Source: an uncultured Spirochaetaceae bacterium (GTDB taxonomy: Bacteria; Spirochaetota; Spirochaetia; Treponematales; Treponemataceae). From it: a stretch of 43,199 bases of DNA. Below the pieces are notes generated by a model, which did not search any database, was not told the origin of the DNA, and saw only the letters and a list, made by a program, of their open reading frames with translations. A program made the position numbers and the translations under genes. Where the stretch lies: assembly GCA_902785455.1 (NCBI GenBank), contig CACZYY010000023.1, positions 1-43,199 of the forward strand. Direction: 5' to 3'. The number at the start of each line of letters is the position of its first letter. Positions within the stretch are counted from its first letter, which is position 1. Shown here in pieces: positions 32,665 to 40,942 of the stretch.

Positions 32665-32692
32665 AATTTCGGAGTTTGAAAAATTTACTTAA
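32665..32692 (-). promoter_or_regulatory. Candidate sigma-28 (FliA) promoter of flaB
   Basis: On the minus strand TTAAGTAAA, about ten bases, TCCGAAATT, near the FliA consensus TAAAGTTT/GCCGATAA. Predicted start near 32658 gives a leader of about 100 bases containing CAGGT/ACCTG. Confidence 0.55.
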
Positions 32693-32762
32693 GCGAAATT
32701 TGCAAAAAATTTTAAGTTTTTTTAGATTTTTTTTGAAAAATACACGTATAATTCTTTATAAA

Positions 32763-32800
32763 GACAAAAAAAGCCGCATCCTGCATGAAGATACGGCTTA
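32763..32800 (-). terminator. Terminator of the small membrane protein gene
   Basis: On the minus strand AAGCCGTATC pairs with GATGCGGCTT (one T-G wobble), followed by a T-run. Confidence 0.8.
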
Positions 32801-32831
32801 AAAATTCAGATTATAATGAAAATGCGGAATT

Positions 32832-33026
32832 TTATTTTCCGAAGATTGCGCTTGCAAGTTTACCGATTGGGTCAAAATCAAGAAGAAGAATATCAACTGC
32901 AAAGAATACAGCGAATCCCACAGCAGCGATGAGCAAAAGGATTGCAATTCCGATAATCATCTGGACTGCAATTGGGAGTGAATCAAATCCCGAAGTTTTA
33001 TTTGCTGGAAGAGTATTTGAAGCCAT
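32832..33026 (-). CDS. Small single-helix membrane protein (64 aa)
   Basis: Starts at ATG 33026 (MASNTLPANKTSGFDSLPIA) with GAGAGG upstream. One long hydrophobic helix at about residues 20-47 (IIGIAILLLIAAVGFAVFFA), ending IGKLASAIFGK. No family recognised. It lies upstream of flaB on the same strand but has its own terminator, so it is a separate unit. Confidence 0.72.
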   Translation of the reverse strand: MASNTLPANKTSGFDSLPIAVQMIIGIAILLLIAAVGFAVFFAVDILLLDFDPIGKLASAIFGK

Positions 33027-33109
33027 AAAGATACCTCTCAAATTTAAATTTTACAATATTATAATAAGAGCAGACTTTCCCGTTCACAATAGAAAAAAAC
33101 GACATCTAT

Positions 33110-33138
33110 TTGAATAATACGCTGATTTATACTATTAT
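33110..33138 (+). promoter_or_regulatory. Promoter of the UPF0210 gene
   Basis: TTGAAT (33110-33115), 17 bases, TATTAT (33133-33138), giving a short leader that contains the GGAGG ribosome site. Confidence 0.7.
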
Positions 33139-33155
33139 ATGTGCCGGAGGATACT

Positions 33156-34517
33156 ATGCTCTTTACCCCTGTTGAAATTCAAGAAACTGTTAATATGTTT
33201 TTGCGCCACAAACTCGACGTGCGCTGTATCACAATGGGAATTTCCCTTTTGGATTGTGCTGATTCTGATTCCAAAAAAGCAAATCAGCGGATTTACGACA
33301 AAATCATGCGAAAAGCCGGCAACCTTGTTAAGGTCGGTCAGGATATTGAAAAAGAGCTGGGCGTTCCTATCATCAACAAACGAATTTCCGTCACGCCAAT
33401 CGCGCTTGTAGCGGGGGCCAGCGAGGCAAAGTCTTATGTCGAATATTGCAAAACTTTGGACAAATGTGCCCACGAGCTTGGAATCAACTTCATCGGCGGA
33501 TTCTCGGCTCTGGTTCAAAAAGGAATTACTCCTGCAGACCGAATCCTGATTGATTCAATCCCGGAAGCACTTGCAACAACTGATTTCGTATGCTCCAGCG
33601 TAAACGTAGGCTCAACAAAATCTGGAATCAACATGGACGCCGTAAAACTCATGGGCGAAACCATCAAAAAAACTTCCGAAGCAAGCGCTAACTGTGCAGT
33701 AAACGGCTGCTCAAAGCTCGTCGTGTTCTGTAACGCCCCCGAAGACAATCCTTTCATGGCAGGCGCATTCCACGGACCGGGAGAAGCTGACAGCGTAATC
33801 AACGTCGGTGTTTCAGGTCCTGGCGTAATCCTTGCCGCAGCCCGCGAATACAAAGGCCGCCCGATTAACGAGCTTGCAGAAGGCATCAAAAAGATGGCTT
33901 TCAAAATCACCCGCTTGGGTCAGCTCGTAGGAACAGAGGCCGCAAACCGTCTGGGCGTCAACTTCGGTATCCTCGATCTTTCACTTGCCCCAACTCCGGC
34001 TGTAGGCGACTCAGTTGCCCGCATCCTCGAAGAAATCGGTCTTGAAGGAGCCGGCTGCCCGGGCACTACGGCGGCACTCGCAATGCTCACAGATATGGTC
34101 AAAAAAGGCGGCGTAATGGCTTCAACAAGCGTTGGCGGTCTTTCTGGCGCATTTATTCCTGTTTCAGAAGACGAAGGCATGATTAACGCAGTCAAACAAG
34201 GCTCAATCTGTCTCGAAAAGCTTGAGGCAATGACAACAGTCTGCTCTGTCGGCTTAGACATGATTGCAATCCCTGGCGACACACCTGCAACAACAATCTC
34301 CGGCATCATGGCAGACGAATTTGCAATCGGTATGGTCAACAACAAGACAACCGCAGTCCGCCTGATTCCGGCACCTGGTAAAAAAGCAGGCGAATGGATT
34401 GAGTTCGGCGGATTGCTTGGCGGCTGCCCTGTAATGCCAGTAAGCAAGTTCAGCTGCGCAGACTTCATCAACCGAGGCGGCCGTATCCCGGCACCAATCC
34501 ACTCATTCCGTAACTAG
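33156..34517 (+). CDS. UPF0210/DUF711 (PFL) family protein
   Basis: 453 residues from the ATG at 33156, which follows GGAGG at the right distance (a GTG at 33141 is less likely). Family marks: [33 protein letters not shown], and the Gly-rich [20 protein letters not shown] and [16 protein letters not shown]. Cytoplasmic protein with a pyruvate-formate-lyase-like fold; the reaction is unknown. Single gene. Confidence 0.9.
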   Translation: MLFTPVEIQETVNMFLRHKLDVRCITMGISLLDCADSDSKKANQRIYDKIMRKAGNLVKVGQDIEKELGVPIINKRISVTPIALVAGASEAKSYVEYCKTLDKCAHELGINFIGGFSALVQKGITPADRILIDSIPEALATTDFVCSSVNVGSTKSGINMDAVKLMGETIKKTSEASANCAVNGCSKLVVFCNAPEDNPFMAGAFHGPGEADSVINVGVSGPGVILAAAREYKGRPINELAEGIKKMAFKITRLGQLVGTEAANRLGVNFGILDLSLAPTPAVGDSVARILEEIGLEGAGCPGTTAALAMLTDMVKKGGVMASTSVGGLSGAFIPVSEDEGMINAVKQGSICLEKLEAMTTVCSVGLDMIAIPGDTPATTISGIMADEFAIGMVNNKTTAVRLIPAPGKKAGEWIEFGGLLGGCPVMPVSKFSCADFINRGGRIPAPIHSFRN

Positions 34518-34668
34518 GATTTCTCACAGAGGGCACATAGTCCACAGAGAGATTTTTTGCAAAACAAAACTTTATACCTCAATCTTGTTTTCACTGCTAA
34601 CTTGATTGAGGTATTAAATTTCTTATACAACAGACTCTCTGTGCCCTCTTTAACTCTGTGAGGAATTT
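34518..34668 (+). repeat. Family C element with terminal inverted repeats, copy C2 (intact)
   Basis: About 150 bp. Ends GATTTCTCACAGAG and CTCTGTGAGGAATTT are inverted repeats; subterminal GGGCACA and TGTGCCC also pair. The centre is a hairpin ATACCTCAATC/GATTGAGGTAT. It fills the whole UPF0210-MATE gap, and its right end (GAGGA, 34660-34664) probably supplies the ribosome site of the MATE gene. No coding capacity. Confidence 0.82.
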
Positions 34669-34675
34669 AAAAATC

Positions 34676-36034
34676 ATGACAAATAAGCAGCTTCTTGGCG
34701 GTTTTTACAAAACACTTTTCTCGATTGCGATCCCGATAATCTTGCAGAATCTTTTGCAGACTTTCGTGAACATGATTGATACCGTCATGGTCGGGCGGCT
34801 TGGTTCGGTGGCGATTGCGAGCGTCGGTCTGGGAAATCAGATTTTCTTCCTGCTCAACATGGTCACATTCGGCGTTTCTTCGGGCTGTGCAATTTTTATC
34901 TCGCAGTTCTGGGGAGCGCAGGATTTTAAGGGAATACGAAAGACTTTTGGCATCATGCTCACGCTTTGCTTCGGCTTTTCGCTGATTTTTCTGGCGGGCG
35001 GGTCTATGATTCCGGACAAAATTCTCCGTCTTTACACAAACGACGAAGCCGTAATAAACGAGGGCGTCCAGTATCTCAGACTTGTCTCGCTCTGTTATCC
35101 ATTGTTCGCGATTTGTTTTTCGTGCCAGATGACATTCAGAAGCACTGAGCGGGTCATCCTGCCCATGGTAACGACCGCAGTTTCCTTTGTAACGAACATT
35201 TCCCTCAATTATCTTTTGATTTTCGGCTTTGCTCCGCTTTCAATCCCGCGAATGGGCGTTCGAGGTGCAGCTCTGGCAACGGTAATTTCCCGCGCAATAG
35301 AAATGATAATCACGATTTTTGTTGCGAGCGTTAAAAAATACGAGGCAATGGGCAAAATCCACGAGCTTTTGGGCTTCGACCGGGCGTTTTTGCTCAAACT
35401 TGTCAAAGTCGGAATCCCGGTTTTGCTTTCCGAATCTTTATGGGGGCTGGGAATCACCACACAGAATTCAATTTTCTCGCACTCAGGCACAGATTCTTTT
35501 GCGGCGTTCAGCATCATGAACACCGTGAACCAGCTCACCTGGGTCTTTTTCATCGGAATGGGAAGCGCGGCATCAATCATTCTCGGCAAAAAAATCGGCG
35601 CAAAGGACGAAGAAGGCGCAAGGGCCTACGCTCACCGATTCTGCTGGTTCATGCCGCTCATGGGCGCGATTATCGGCATTCTTTTGTTCCCGCTTTCAAG
35701 GCTTTTGCCGTTCATTTTCAACGTGGAGCCTCATATCATCGCGATTTCTCAGTCAATGATGATTGTCCTCATGTGCATGTATCCGAGCCGGGCCTTTAAC
35801 ATGCTGATTATCGTAGGAATTTGCCGTGCGGGCGGCGACACAATCTTTGCCTCACTGATAGACAACGGCTGGATGTGGCTGATTGCAATCCCGCTTGCCT
35901 GCCTGGCAACCTTCGTGTGGCAAAGCCCGGCGTGGACAATCATGCTTTGCTTTGAAACCGAGCAGATTTTAAAGACTTTGTGCGGTGCAATCCGTGTAAA
36001 AAGCGGTAAATGGCTTAAAAATGTGACAAAATAG
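34676..36034 (+). CDS. MATE family multidrug/cation exporter
   Basis: About 453 residues with twelve hydrophobic helices. Family marks: IPIILQNLLQTFVNMIDTVM near the N-terminus, VGRLGSVAIASVGLGNQ, and a second half beginning with VGIPVLLSESLWGLGI. Exports cationic compounds in exchange for Na+ or H+; substrate unknown. I place the start at ATG 34676; a GTG at 34658 lies inside the family C repeat. Confidence 0.92.
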   Translation: MTNKQLLGGFYKTLFSIAIPIILQNLLQTFVNMIDTVMVGRLGSVAIASVGLGNQIFFLLNMVTFGVSSGCAIFISQFWGAQDFKGIRKTFGIMLTLCFGFSLIFLAGGSMIPDKILRLYTNDEAVINEGVQYLRLVSLCYPLFAICFSCQMTFRSTERVILPMVTTAVSFVTNISLNYLLIFGFAPLSIPRMGVRGAALATVISRAIEMIITIFVASVKKYEAMGKIHELLGFDRAFLLKLVKVGIPVLLSESLWGLGITTQNSIFSHSGTDSFAAFSIMNTVNQLTWVFFIGMGSAASIILGKKIGAKDEEGARAYAHRFCWFMPLMGAIIGILLFPLSRLLPFIFNVEPHIIAISQSMMIVLMCMYPSRAFNMLIIVGICRAGGDTIFASLIDNGWMWLIAIPLACLATFVWQSPAWTIMLCFETEQILKTLCGAIRVKSGKWLKNVTK

Positions 36035-36057
36035 GGCGGTCCGGCTTCGCTACCGCA

Positions 36058-37914
36058 TTACTTCATCAAAACCTTAATCAAATCTCTTCTTCCGGCTTTT
36101 TCGAGGGCTTCCTTTACCAGCGGCCAGTTTTCCCGGCGATTGAACTGGAGCAAGGCTCTCTGTAAGCGGCGTTCGTGTGCTCCACGGGCTACGTAGACTT
36201 CTTCAAATTCACCGTTTTCCAGGCGGTTGCGCGGGTTGAGGCCCGTCCAGTACATGCAGGTTGAAAGGCTTCCCGGAGTAGGGTAGAAATCCTGAACCTG
36301 GTCTGGGACGAATCCTGTCTTTTTGAGATAAAGTGCGACTTCAATTGCTTCGGCAAGGCCTGCTCCTGGATGCGAGCAGATGTAGTAGGGTACGAGATAT
36401 TGTTTTTTGCCGAGTTTTTTGTTCCATTCGGCATACTCTTCGGCAAATTTTTCGTAAAGCTCGTGGCTGCTCTTTCGCATGAGGCGTAAAAGTTTGTTTG
36501 AAACATGCTCAGGCGCGACTTTGAGCTGGCCTGAAATGTGATGCTCCACCAGTTCCTTGAAGAATGTTTTGTCCTTGTCCATCATCAGGTAGTCGAATCG
36601 GATTCCTGAGCGGATAAAGACTTTTTTGACTTTCGGAAGCGCGCGCAGTTTGCGCAGAAGCTCCACATATTCCGTGTGATCGACGTTCACGTTCTTGCAC
36701 GGGTTTGTTCCCATGCAGTCTTTGTTGGGGCAGGCACCCCGTTCTTTCTGGAATTTACATGCATCGTGGCGGAAATTTGCGGTGGGACCTCCCACATCGT
36801 GGATATAGCCTTTGAAATCCGGGTTTTCGGTAATTACTTTGGCTTCTTTTATGAGGCTTTCGTGGCTCCGTGCCTGAATGCGCCTGCCCTGATGAAATGT
36901 AATCGCACAGAATGAGCAGGCTCCAAAACATCCGCGTGAGCTTACGAGACTGAACTGAACTTCGGAGAGCGCGGGAATGCCTGTTTTTCCGTTTTCGGCC
37001 GGCGTGTCGTACATGGGATGCCATCTTCGTGTAAAAGGAAGCTCGTAAATCGCATCGAATTCCTGAGTGGTGAGGGGGAGGGCGGCCGGTTCCTGCACAA
37101 TAAAGCGGGCATCAACCGGCTCAATCAAGACGTGGCCGTTAATCGCGTCAGTGTTCTGCTCCTGGACGAGATAGCTTTCGGCAAAGAGCCTCTTGCATTC
37201 CGGTGTGTTTTTGGAGATTTCGGCGTAAGAAGGGAGCATGATTGCGGCTTTTTTGGGATTGCGCTCGTTCCAGTTCACGTGTTCTGGCAGTTCTTCGGCC
37301 TTGCTCGTATACCAGACTGTTCCGCGCACACCGCGAATGGCTTTGGCAGGGATTCCCTGGCGGAGTTTGGCCGCGATTTCAAGGATTGAGTGCTCGCCCA
37401 TGCCGTACATGAGCAAATCAGCCTTTGAATCAAGGAGAATCGAACGACGCACGGTGTTTGACCAGTAATCGTAGTGGCTGGTGCGGCGCAAACTTGCTTC
37501 GATTCCGCCGATAAGGATATTCACGCCCTTGTAGGCTTCACGGATTTTTGAAATGTAAGTGATTAAAGCCCTGTCAGGCCTGTGGCCCGCGACTCCGCCG
37601 TGAGCATAAACGTCTTCGCTTCGGGGCTTGTTGTTGGCGGTGTAGTTTGAGACCATGCTGTCCATGGCTCCAGCACTGACCAAAAATCCAAGTTTTGGAC
37701 GCCCGAACTTGCGGAATTCTTCGACATTCTTCCAGTCCGGCTGAGGCAGAATCGCCACGCTGTAGCCGTTCGCTTCGAGAAGTCGCCCCAGAAGAGCCGA
37801 GGCAAAAGAAGCATGGTCAACATAAGCGTCACCTGACACAAAAACAAAGTCAGGCTCGTCTATACCGCGATCGAGAAGGTCTTGTTTTGAAACTGGAAGA
37901 AATGGATTAGTCAT
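36058..37914 (-). CDS. YgiQ-type radical SAM protein (UPF0313)
   Basis: About 618 residues. The 4Fe-4S motif CFGACSFCAITFHQGR (CX3CX2C) and a second Cys set CPNKDCMGTNPCKN mark YgiQ. The N-terminal domain (VFVSGDAYVDHASFASALLG) is the B12-binding-like fold. Function unresolved. The ATG at 37914 overlaps the stop of the DUF4160 gene by one base (TAATG), and no ribosome site is visible, so translation may depend on that gene. Confidence 0.92.
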   Translation of the reverse strand: MTNPFLPVSKQDLLDRGIDEPDFVFVSGDAYVDHASFASALLGRLLEANGYSVAILPQPDWKNVEEFRKFGRPKLGFLVSAGAMDSMVSNYTANNKPRSEDVYAHGGVAGHRPDRALITYISKIREAYKGVNILIGGIEASLRRTSHYDYWSNTVRRSILLDSKADLLMYGMGEHSILEIAAKLRQGIPAKAIRGVRGTVWYTSKAEELPEHVNWNERNPKKAAIMLPSYAEISKNTPECKRLFAESYLVQEQNTDAINGHVLIEPVDARFIVQEPAALPLTTQEFDAIYELPFTRRWHPMYDTPAENGKTGIPALSEVQFSLVSSRGCFGACSFCAITFHQGRRIQARSHESLIKEAKVITENPDFKGYIHDVGGPTANFRHDACKFQKERGACPNKDCMGTNPCKNVNVDHTEYVELLRKLRALPKVKKVFIRSGIRFDYLMMDKDKTFFKELVEHHISGQLKVAPEHVSNKLLRLMRKSSHELYEKFAEEYAEWNKKLGKKQYLVPYYICSHPGAGLAEAIEVALYLKKTGFVPDQVQDFYPTPGSLSTCMYWTGLNPRNRLENGEFEEVYVARGAHERRLQRALLQFNRRENWPLVKEALEKAGRRDLIKVLMK

Positions 37915-38192
37915 TAACAATAGAATTCGATTTTATCAACTTTAAAATGTTCTTTCCATTTTGCACAAATTAAGAAAAACTGGGCCTGAATTGCTTCAAG
38001 CAAATCATTCAGTTTGTTTTGTGGAATCTGGCTTTTATTATGAGCTACAACGCACCCACCTTTTGAAGTCAGCCAAACTTTTGTTGCATTCGGCATTGGT
38101 TGACCTTCGTTGATGTGGACATGAATTGGTTCATTATTTTCATTCGACCAAAAATAAATTTGGTAGCCTTTGATCGCAAAAAGGTTAGGCAC
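37914..38192 (-). CDS. DUF4160 protein
   Basis: 92 residues. PNLFAIKGYQIYFWSNENNE followed by PIHVHINEG is the DUF4160 signature (HVHV-like), with KLNDLLEAIQAQFFLICAKW near the end. Such proteins occur in small two-gene sets beside DUF2442-like or unknown partners and are suspected TA-like modules; no activity is established. It overlaps the upstream partner by eight bases and the downstream YgiQ gene by three (TTA/CAT junction). Confidence 0.82.
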   Translation of the reverse strand: MPNLFAIKGYQIYFWSNENNEPIHVHINEGQPMPNATKVWLTSKGGCVVAHNKSQIPQNKLNDLLEAIQAQFFLICAKWKEHFKVDKIEFYC

Positions 38193-38451
38193 AGATTCCT
38201 CCAGATTTTGCGAAACGGAAAATCAAATGTGCGTTGTGATGCAAGAATTCATTAAAAAATGAAAGCTCTTCTTCTGAATAACCTTCATTAAAAAGCCATT
38301 TGTAACTCGGCAATTCGCATCTTGCTGAATCGAAACCATTAGATGTAGGACGCTCAAAATGGACTTCAACGGTAGGATTTTTATCTTCGTTTAGAATCTG
38401 AGTATGCACAACTTCCGTTCCGTCTGGAAAATTGATGTATTCGTAAACCAT
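38185..38451 (-). CDS. Unknown partner of the DUF4160 protein (88 aa)
   Basis: Begins MVYEYINFPDGTEVVHTQIL and ends FRFAKSGGICA; charged, with two beta hairpins and a helix (YSEEELSFFNEFLHHNAHLI). Overlaps the DUF4160 start. GGAGG lies upstream of the ATG. No family name recognised; the tight overlap suggests they act together. Confidence 0.72.
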   Translation of the reverse strand: MVYEYINFPDGTEVVHTQILNEDKNPTVEVHFERPTSNGFDSARCELPSYKWLFNEGYSEEELSFFNEFLHHNAHLIFRFAKSGGICA

Positions 38452-38464
38452 TATGAGCCTCCTA

Positions 38465-38488
38465 TAAAAACACCGCGTTAACGGCGTT
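38465..38488 (-). terminator. Terminator of the NifU-like gene
   Basis: On the minus strand AACGCCG-TTAACG-CGGTGTT (one G-T wobble), followed by TTTAT. Confidence 0.7.
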
Positions 38489-38494
38489 ACTTCC

Positions 38495-38731
38495 TTACTG
38501 TTCCTGAACGACTTCGCTGACTTCCGGGCATGCGTCCTTGAGGTAACGCTCTACGCCCATTTTGAGGGTCATGAGCGCCATTGGGCAAGAGCCACAGGCA
38601 CCTGTGAGACGCAAGTGAACGCGGTTCTGCTCGTCGATTGAAACGAATTCCATATCGCCGCCATCGGCCTGAAGCTGCGGGCGGAACATATCTAGTGCTT
38701 CCTTTACGGTAGCTTCCTGTTCTTTTGTCAT
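38495..38731 (-). CDS. NifU C-terminal-domain iron-sulfur protein
   Basis: 78 residues, just the Nfu domain: LQADGGDMEFVSID and the cluster-binding CGSCPM motif (CX2C, about residues 46-49). Carries and hands over 4Fe-4S clusters in the cytoplasm. GGAGT precedes the start, with a perfect hairpin just before it. Single gene with its own terminator. Confidence 0.9.
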   Translation of the reverse strand: MTKEQEATVKEALDMFRPQLQADGGDMEFVSIDEQNRVHLRLTGACGSCPMALMTLKMGVERYLKDACPEVSEVVQEQ

Positions 38732-38746
38732 AATTTACTCCTGTTT

Positions 38747-38768
38747 GCCGTGCAATTCCAAGCACGGC
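38747..38768 (-). promoter_or_regulatory. Leader hairpin before the NifU-like gene
   Basis: GCCGTGC (38747-38753) pairs perfectly with GCACGGC (38762-38768), ending about six bases before the GGAGT ribosome site on the minus-strand mRNA. It could tune translation or mRNA stability; no known riboswitch matches. Confidence 0.5.
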
Positions 38769-38833
38769 GAAGATTTTCTTCTATAAAGATAATGGAATTT
38801 CTTGGAAAAAGAAAGAGAAAAAATGCGCAAGGT

Positions 38834-38930
38834 AGTGAGCCGGTCGCCGACAGGCGAAGGAAGCTGTGAGACAGCTTCCTAGGTGAGTCTCGGAAAAATT
38901 TAAGATTTTTCCGTGGTACCCGCAGCCATG
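38834..38930 (+). repeat. Family A repeat copy A9
   Basis: H1 TCGCC-GACA-GGCGA (38844-38857), H2 GGAAGCTGT-GAG-ACAGCTTCC (38859-38879), linker TAGGTGAGTCTCG, H3 GGAAAAATT-TAA-GATTTTTCC. It is followed directly by a family B copy. Confidence 0.87.
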
Positions 38931-38934
38931 CGCA

Positions 38935-39012
38935 AGGGTATGTAGCCCCGAAGTAGCCGTAGGCTATGAGCGTTAGCGAAGGGCAGAACACCCGACCGTC
39001 TGCCAGAGGCAG
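38935..39012 (-). repeat. Family B structured repeat, copy B2
   Basis: On the minus strand: hairpin CTGCC-TCT-GGCAG, TCGGGTGTTC, GCCCTTCGC, AACGCTCA, hairpin TAGCC-TAC-GGCTA, ACTTCGGGGCT, CATACCCT. The blocks match copy B1 with one or two changes, but both hairpins have different sequences. Lies 12 bases from the TetR stop. Confidence 0.82.
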
Positions 39013-39023
39013 GCGGATGCGCC

Positions 39024-39617
39024 CTATTTTGACAACCCTTGAATCACTAAATCAATACTGGCCCGGACATCACTGACATCTTTTTTGTTGATTACGGCGA
39101 TTTCGAATATTGCGGATTCTACGAGCGAGTAGAGCATGTTGTTTACGGTTTTGACCGGCATTTTTTTGAATTCGCCGCGTTTCTGGCCTTCGATGATTAT
39201 CATGCTCAGAAGGTGCTTGATTCGGATTACACGGCGGTTGACCCGTTCTTCGGCACTAACGCCGGTTTTTTGCAAATTTATGAGATAAATCAAAAGGACA
39301 TTGAAAAGCGGGCGGTTTTGCTCGCAGGTTCCGATGACCCAGTACATGATTCGGCGAAGGCACTCTTCGGCAGTCAGGCTTTTGTCGGCCAAGATTTCCA
39401 TGAGTTTTACTTCAAGCTCCCCGGTCATCTGTTTGATGCTCCAGGTGAAGATTTCTTTTTTGTTCTTGAAGTAGATGTAGAGCGTGGTGCGCGTAATTCC
39501 GCAGGCATCGGCGATTTTCTGGAATGTCACATCGTCGTAGCCTTCGCGGGTAAAAAGTTCCAGCGATTTTTCGAGGATTTCGTGCTTTCGTTTGTCATGC
39601 TCAACGACTATCGCCAT
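39024..39617 (-). CDS. TetR-family transcriptional regulator
   Basis: 197 residues. The N-terminal helix-turn-helix (ILEKSLELFTREGYDDVTFQ, KIADACGITRTTLYIYFKNK) is a clear TetR domain; the C-terminal ligand domain is specific and unrecognised. Start overlaps the end of the methyltransferase gene by ten bases, so they share a transcript. A palindrome in the promoter of that transcript is a candidate autoregulatory site. Confidence 0.92.
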   Translation of the reverse strand: MAIVVEHDKRKHEILEKSLELFTREGYDDVTFQKIADACGITRTTLYIYFKNKKEIFTWSIKQMTGELEVKLMEILADKSLTAEECLRRIMYWVIGTCEQNRPLFNVLLIYLINLQKTGVSAEERVNRRVIRIKHLLSMIIIEGQKRGEFKKMPVKTVNNMLYSLVESAIFEIAVINKKDVSDVRASIDLVIQGLSK

Positions 39618-40891
39618 TCTTTTTTGCCTCGGTTAGAGTTGAACTTGTTGCGGGCCGGCTTTCGGTTCCATTCGTTACTTCGATTTCGCTCAGTAAACGA
39701 ACCATTTCCCGCTCGACCTTTCTTTTCTTTTTCTGTTCCGTTGTACATGTAGAAAGTAGTATCGAGGTTGCCTGCTTTAAGATCTTTGAGAGTGCTTGCG
39801 TAATGCGCGATACATTCCTGGAAATGCTTGTTCGATGTGATTACGCCGATTTCCCAGCCCGGGAAATCCGTGAAAAGCGACGACATGCTTCGATAAAGCT
39901 CTTTTGCCTGCTCTTCTTCGCCAAGACGCTCGCCATAAGGCGGATTGCAGATGATGAGACCCTTTTCGTAAGGTGCGTGAAGATCTTTGAAATCCGAAAT
40001 GTCAAAATCCGGGCGTTCAATCCGGGCATCGCTTCCAATCATCTGAAGCGCACGACCTGCCATGACACATGCGTGCTCAGCGTTTGTTCTTGCGCGCTGG
40101 ATTGCGCTAGGGTCGATGTCCGTGCCTGTGATGCGGCACTCAACGTCAGTGCGGATTTTTTCGGCTTCGGCACATTTGATTTCGTGCGCACGGTTTGCGT
40201 TAAAAATAGGAAGATTTTCCAGAGCGAATCGGCGGCCAAAGCCCGGAGCTACGTTGTGAGCATAAAGGCAGGCTTCGATTGGCAAAGTGCCTGAACCGCA
40301 GAAAGGATCGTGCAAAGGAGTTTTTCGCCGCCAGAGCATGAGCTGGAGCATTACGCTTGCCGTTGTCTCTCGCAAAGGGGCAACTCCGCCGTCTGTTCGA
40401 TAGCCGCGTTTGTGAAGCGGAAGGCCGCTCAAATCAAGGCAGATCTGAGCCTCATCTTCTGTGATGAAAACACGGATGTCGCTCTGCTCACCGCTTTCCG
40501 GCAAACTTGACATGCGCCATACATCACCGAGTTTTTTGTAAATTGCCTTCTGGACGATTCCCTGAACGGCATGTTCTGAATTCAAGCGGGATTTGTAGGT
40601 GCGGACTTTATCGACGACAACTTTTGAGTCTTTTTTGAGGAAATCCTGCCATGCAACCTGATAAACGCCGTCAAAAAGCTGGTCAAAGTCTTCGGCATGA
40701 TAGCGGGCCATTTCAAGATAAACACGGTCAGCTGTGCGGAGGCAGAGGTTTGAGCGGAAAAGCGCATCGTCGTCACCAGTAAAAAAAACACGTCCTGGCG
40801 CGTTTCCTGCAAGTTTGTAACCAAGAAGTTTGATTTCGTTACCTAAAATTTTTTCTGCGCCAACTGCGCACAATGCTACGAGATTGTTCAT
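39608..40891 (-). CDS. THUMP-domain class I SAM methyltransferase (RlmL-like, N2-guanine type)
   Basis: About 427 residues from ATG 40891. N-terminal THUMP region binds RNA; the catalytic domain has DPFCGSGTLPIEACLYA (SAM-binding motif, ~residues 200-216) and the target-base motif NPPYGERLG. This type methylates guanine in rRNA or tRNA. A Lys/Arg/Asn-rich tail of about 40 residues (RNRSNEWNRKPARNKFNSNR) likely adds RNA affinity. A promoter sits six bases upstream of the ATG with no ribosome site, so the mRNA is probably leaderless. Confidence 0.88.
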   Translation of the reverse strand: MNNLVALCAVGAEKILGNEIKLLGYKLAGNAPGRVFFTGDDDALFRSNLCLRTADRVYLEMARYHAEDFDQLFDGVYQVAWQDFLKKDSKVVVDKVRTYKSRLNSEHAVQGIVQKAIYKKLGDVWRMSSLPESGEQSDIRVFITEDEAQICLDLSGLPLHKRGYRTDGGVAPLRETTASVMLQLMLWRRKTPLHDPFCGSGTLPIEACLYAHNVAPGFGRRFALENLPIFNANRAHEIKCAEAEKIRTDVECRITGTDIDPSAIQRARTNAEHACVMAGRALQMIGSDARIERPDFDISDFKDLHAPYEKGLIICNPPYGERLGEEEQAKELYRSMSSLFTDFPGWEIGVITSNKHFQECIAHYASTLKDLKAGNLDTTFYMYNGTEKEKKGRAGNGSFTERNRSNEWNRKPARNKFNSNRGKKEWR

Positions 40892-40897
40892 TCTGAC

Positions 40898-40937
40898 AGT
40901 GTAGCGCATTTTGACATTTTTGTCAAAAGTGTCAAAA
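40898..40937 (-). promoter_or_regulatory. Promoter and palindromic operator of the methyltransferase-tetR operon
   Basis: On the minus strand TTGACA (40926-40921), 17 bases, TACACT (40903-40898). Perfect inverted repeat TTTTGACA-TTTT-TGTCAAAA (40909-40928) covers the -35 box, and a further TGTCAAAA lies at 40930-40937. Candidate site for the TetR protein encoded in the same operon. Confidence 0.65.
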
Positions 40938-40942
40938 TAAAA

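Noticed and set aside
38728..38991. 87-aa minus-strand frame over the nifU leader and repeats
   Set aside because: Composed of repeat A9/B2 sequence and the nifU promoter; no family features.
39213..39752. 179-aa open frame antisense to tetR
   Set aside because: Mirror of the TetR and methyltransferase genes; no start signals.
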